A stretch of DNA of 5,603 bases, taken from an uncultured bacterium (GTDB lineage Bacteria; Gemmatimonadota; Gemmatimonadetes; Longimicrobiales; RSA9). Position numbers and translations under genes: made by a program. This document shows, one piece after another, positions 5,580-5,603 of this stretch (the first letter of the stretch is position 1; the number at the start of each line of letters is the position of its first letter). The stretch lies in contig CALBZE010000039.1 of NCBI GenBank assembly GCA_937889645.1, positions 1 through 5,603 on the forward strand. The letters are read 5' to 3'. Below the pieces are notes generated by a model that was given only the letters and a program-made list of their open reading frames with translations, did not search any database and was not told the origin of the DNA.

Positions 5580-5603
5580 CGGAGGGCGTGGGATTCGAAC
5601 CCA
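5580..5603 (-). tRNA. 3' end of a tRNA gene, probably tRNA-Ser (cut by the window edge)
   Basis: The minus strand reads TGGG, the T-loop TTCGAAT, CCCAC, then a 7-nt acceptor strand GCCCTCC (5587-5581) and G at the discriminator position 5580. The T-stem pairs correctly as far as it is visible. An acceptor 3' strand of this sequence with a G discriminator is common in bacterial tRNA-Ser, whose 5' end would then read GGAGGGC. CCA is not encoded, so it would be added by the CCA-adding enzyme. The anticodon lies outside the window, so serine identity is an inference; tRNA identity is strong, supported by the terminator just downstream. Confidence 0.85.

Overview
The window holds a complete type II-C CRISPR-Cas9 effector and adaptation module. 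On the minus strand lie cas9 (1054 aa), cas1 (307 aa) and cas2 (114 aa), in that order, with overlapping ends. A divergent tracrRNA gene on the plus strand sits directly upstream of cas9. A single CRISPR repeat fills positions 1-36, so the array itself lies mostly to the left, outside the window. No csn2 or cas4 is present, which together with the compact Cas9 fits subtype II-C.

Layout from left to right: one 36-nt repeat (1-36); a 108-bp gap (37-144); cas2 (145-489), cas1 (486-1409) and cas9 (1402-4566), all minus; a 45-bp gap (4567-4611) carrying the cas9 Shine-Dalgarno and a sigma70-like promoter facing the other way; tracrRNA (about 4612-4729, plus) with anti-repeat, three hairpins and a terminator; about 800 bp of GC-rich DNA (4730-5533) with no gene I can support, but three closely spaced inverted repeats at its cas9-proximal end; a strong minus-strand terminator (5534-5566); and the 3' end of a tRNA gene, probably tRNA-Ser, entering from the right on the minus strand.

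How the parts work together: Cas1 and Cas2 should insert new spacers. The array transcript pairs through its repeats with the tracrRNA anti-repeat to give an RNase III substrate, and the mature crRNA:tracrRNA guides Cas9, whose RuvC and HNH residues are all present. The pairing fixes the crRNA strand as plus, so array transcription converges on cas2, as in other II-C loci. The most interesting local feature is the packing at the cas9 5' end: the tracrRNA -35 box overlaps the cas9 ribosome-binding site on the opposite strand, and any cas9 mRNA begun upstream would carry a repeat-like sequence in its leader.

The DNA is GC-rich throughout and the tRNA does not encode CCA. The Cas9 and Cas1 look like those of GC-rich environmental bacteria such as Planctomycetes, but this is an impression from motifs and not a placement. 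I see a well-formed member of a known system, not a new system; the novelty, if any, lies in the regulatory architecture and in the Cas9 being a possibly uncharacterised orthologue.
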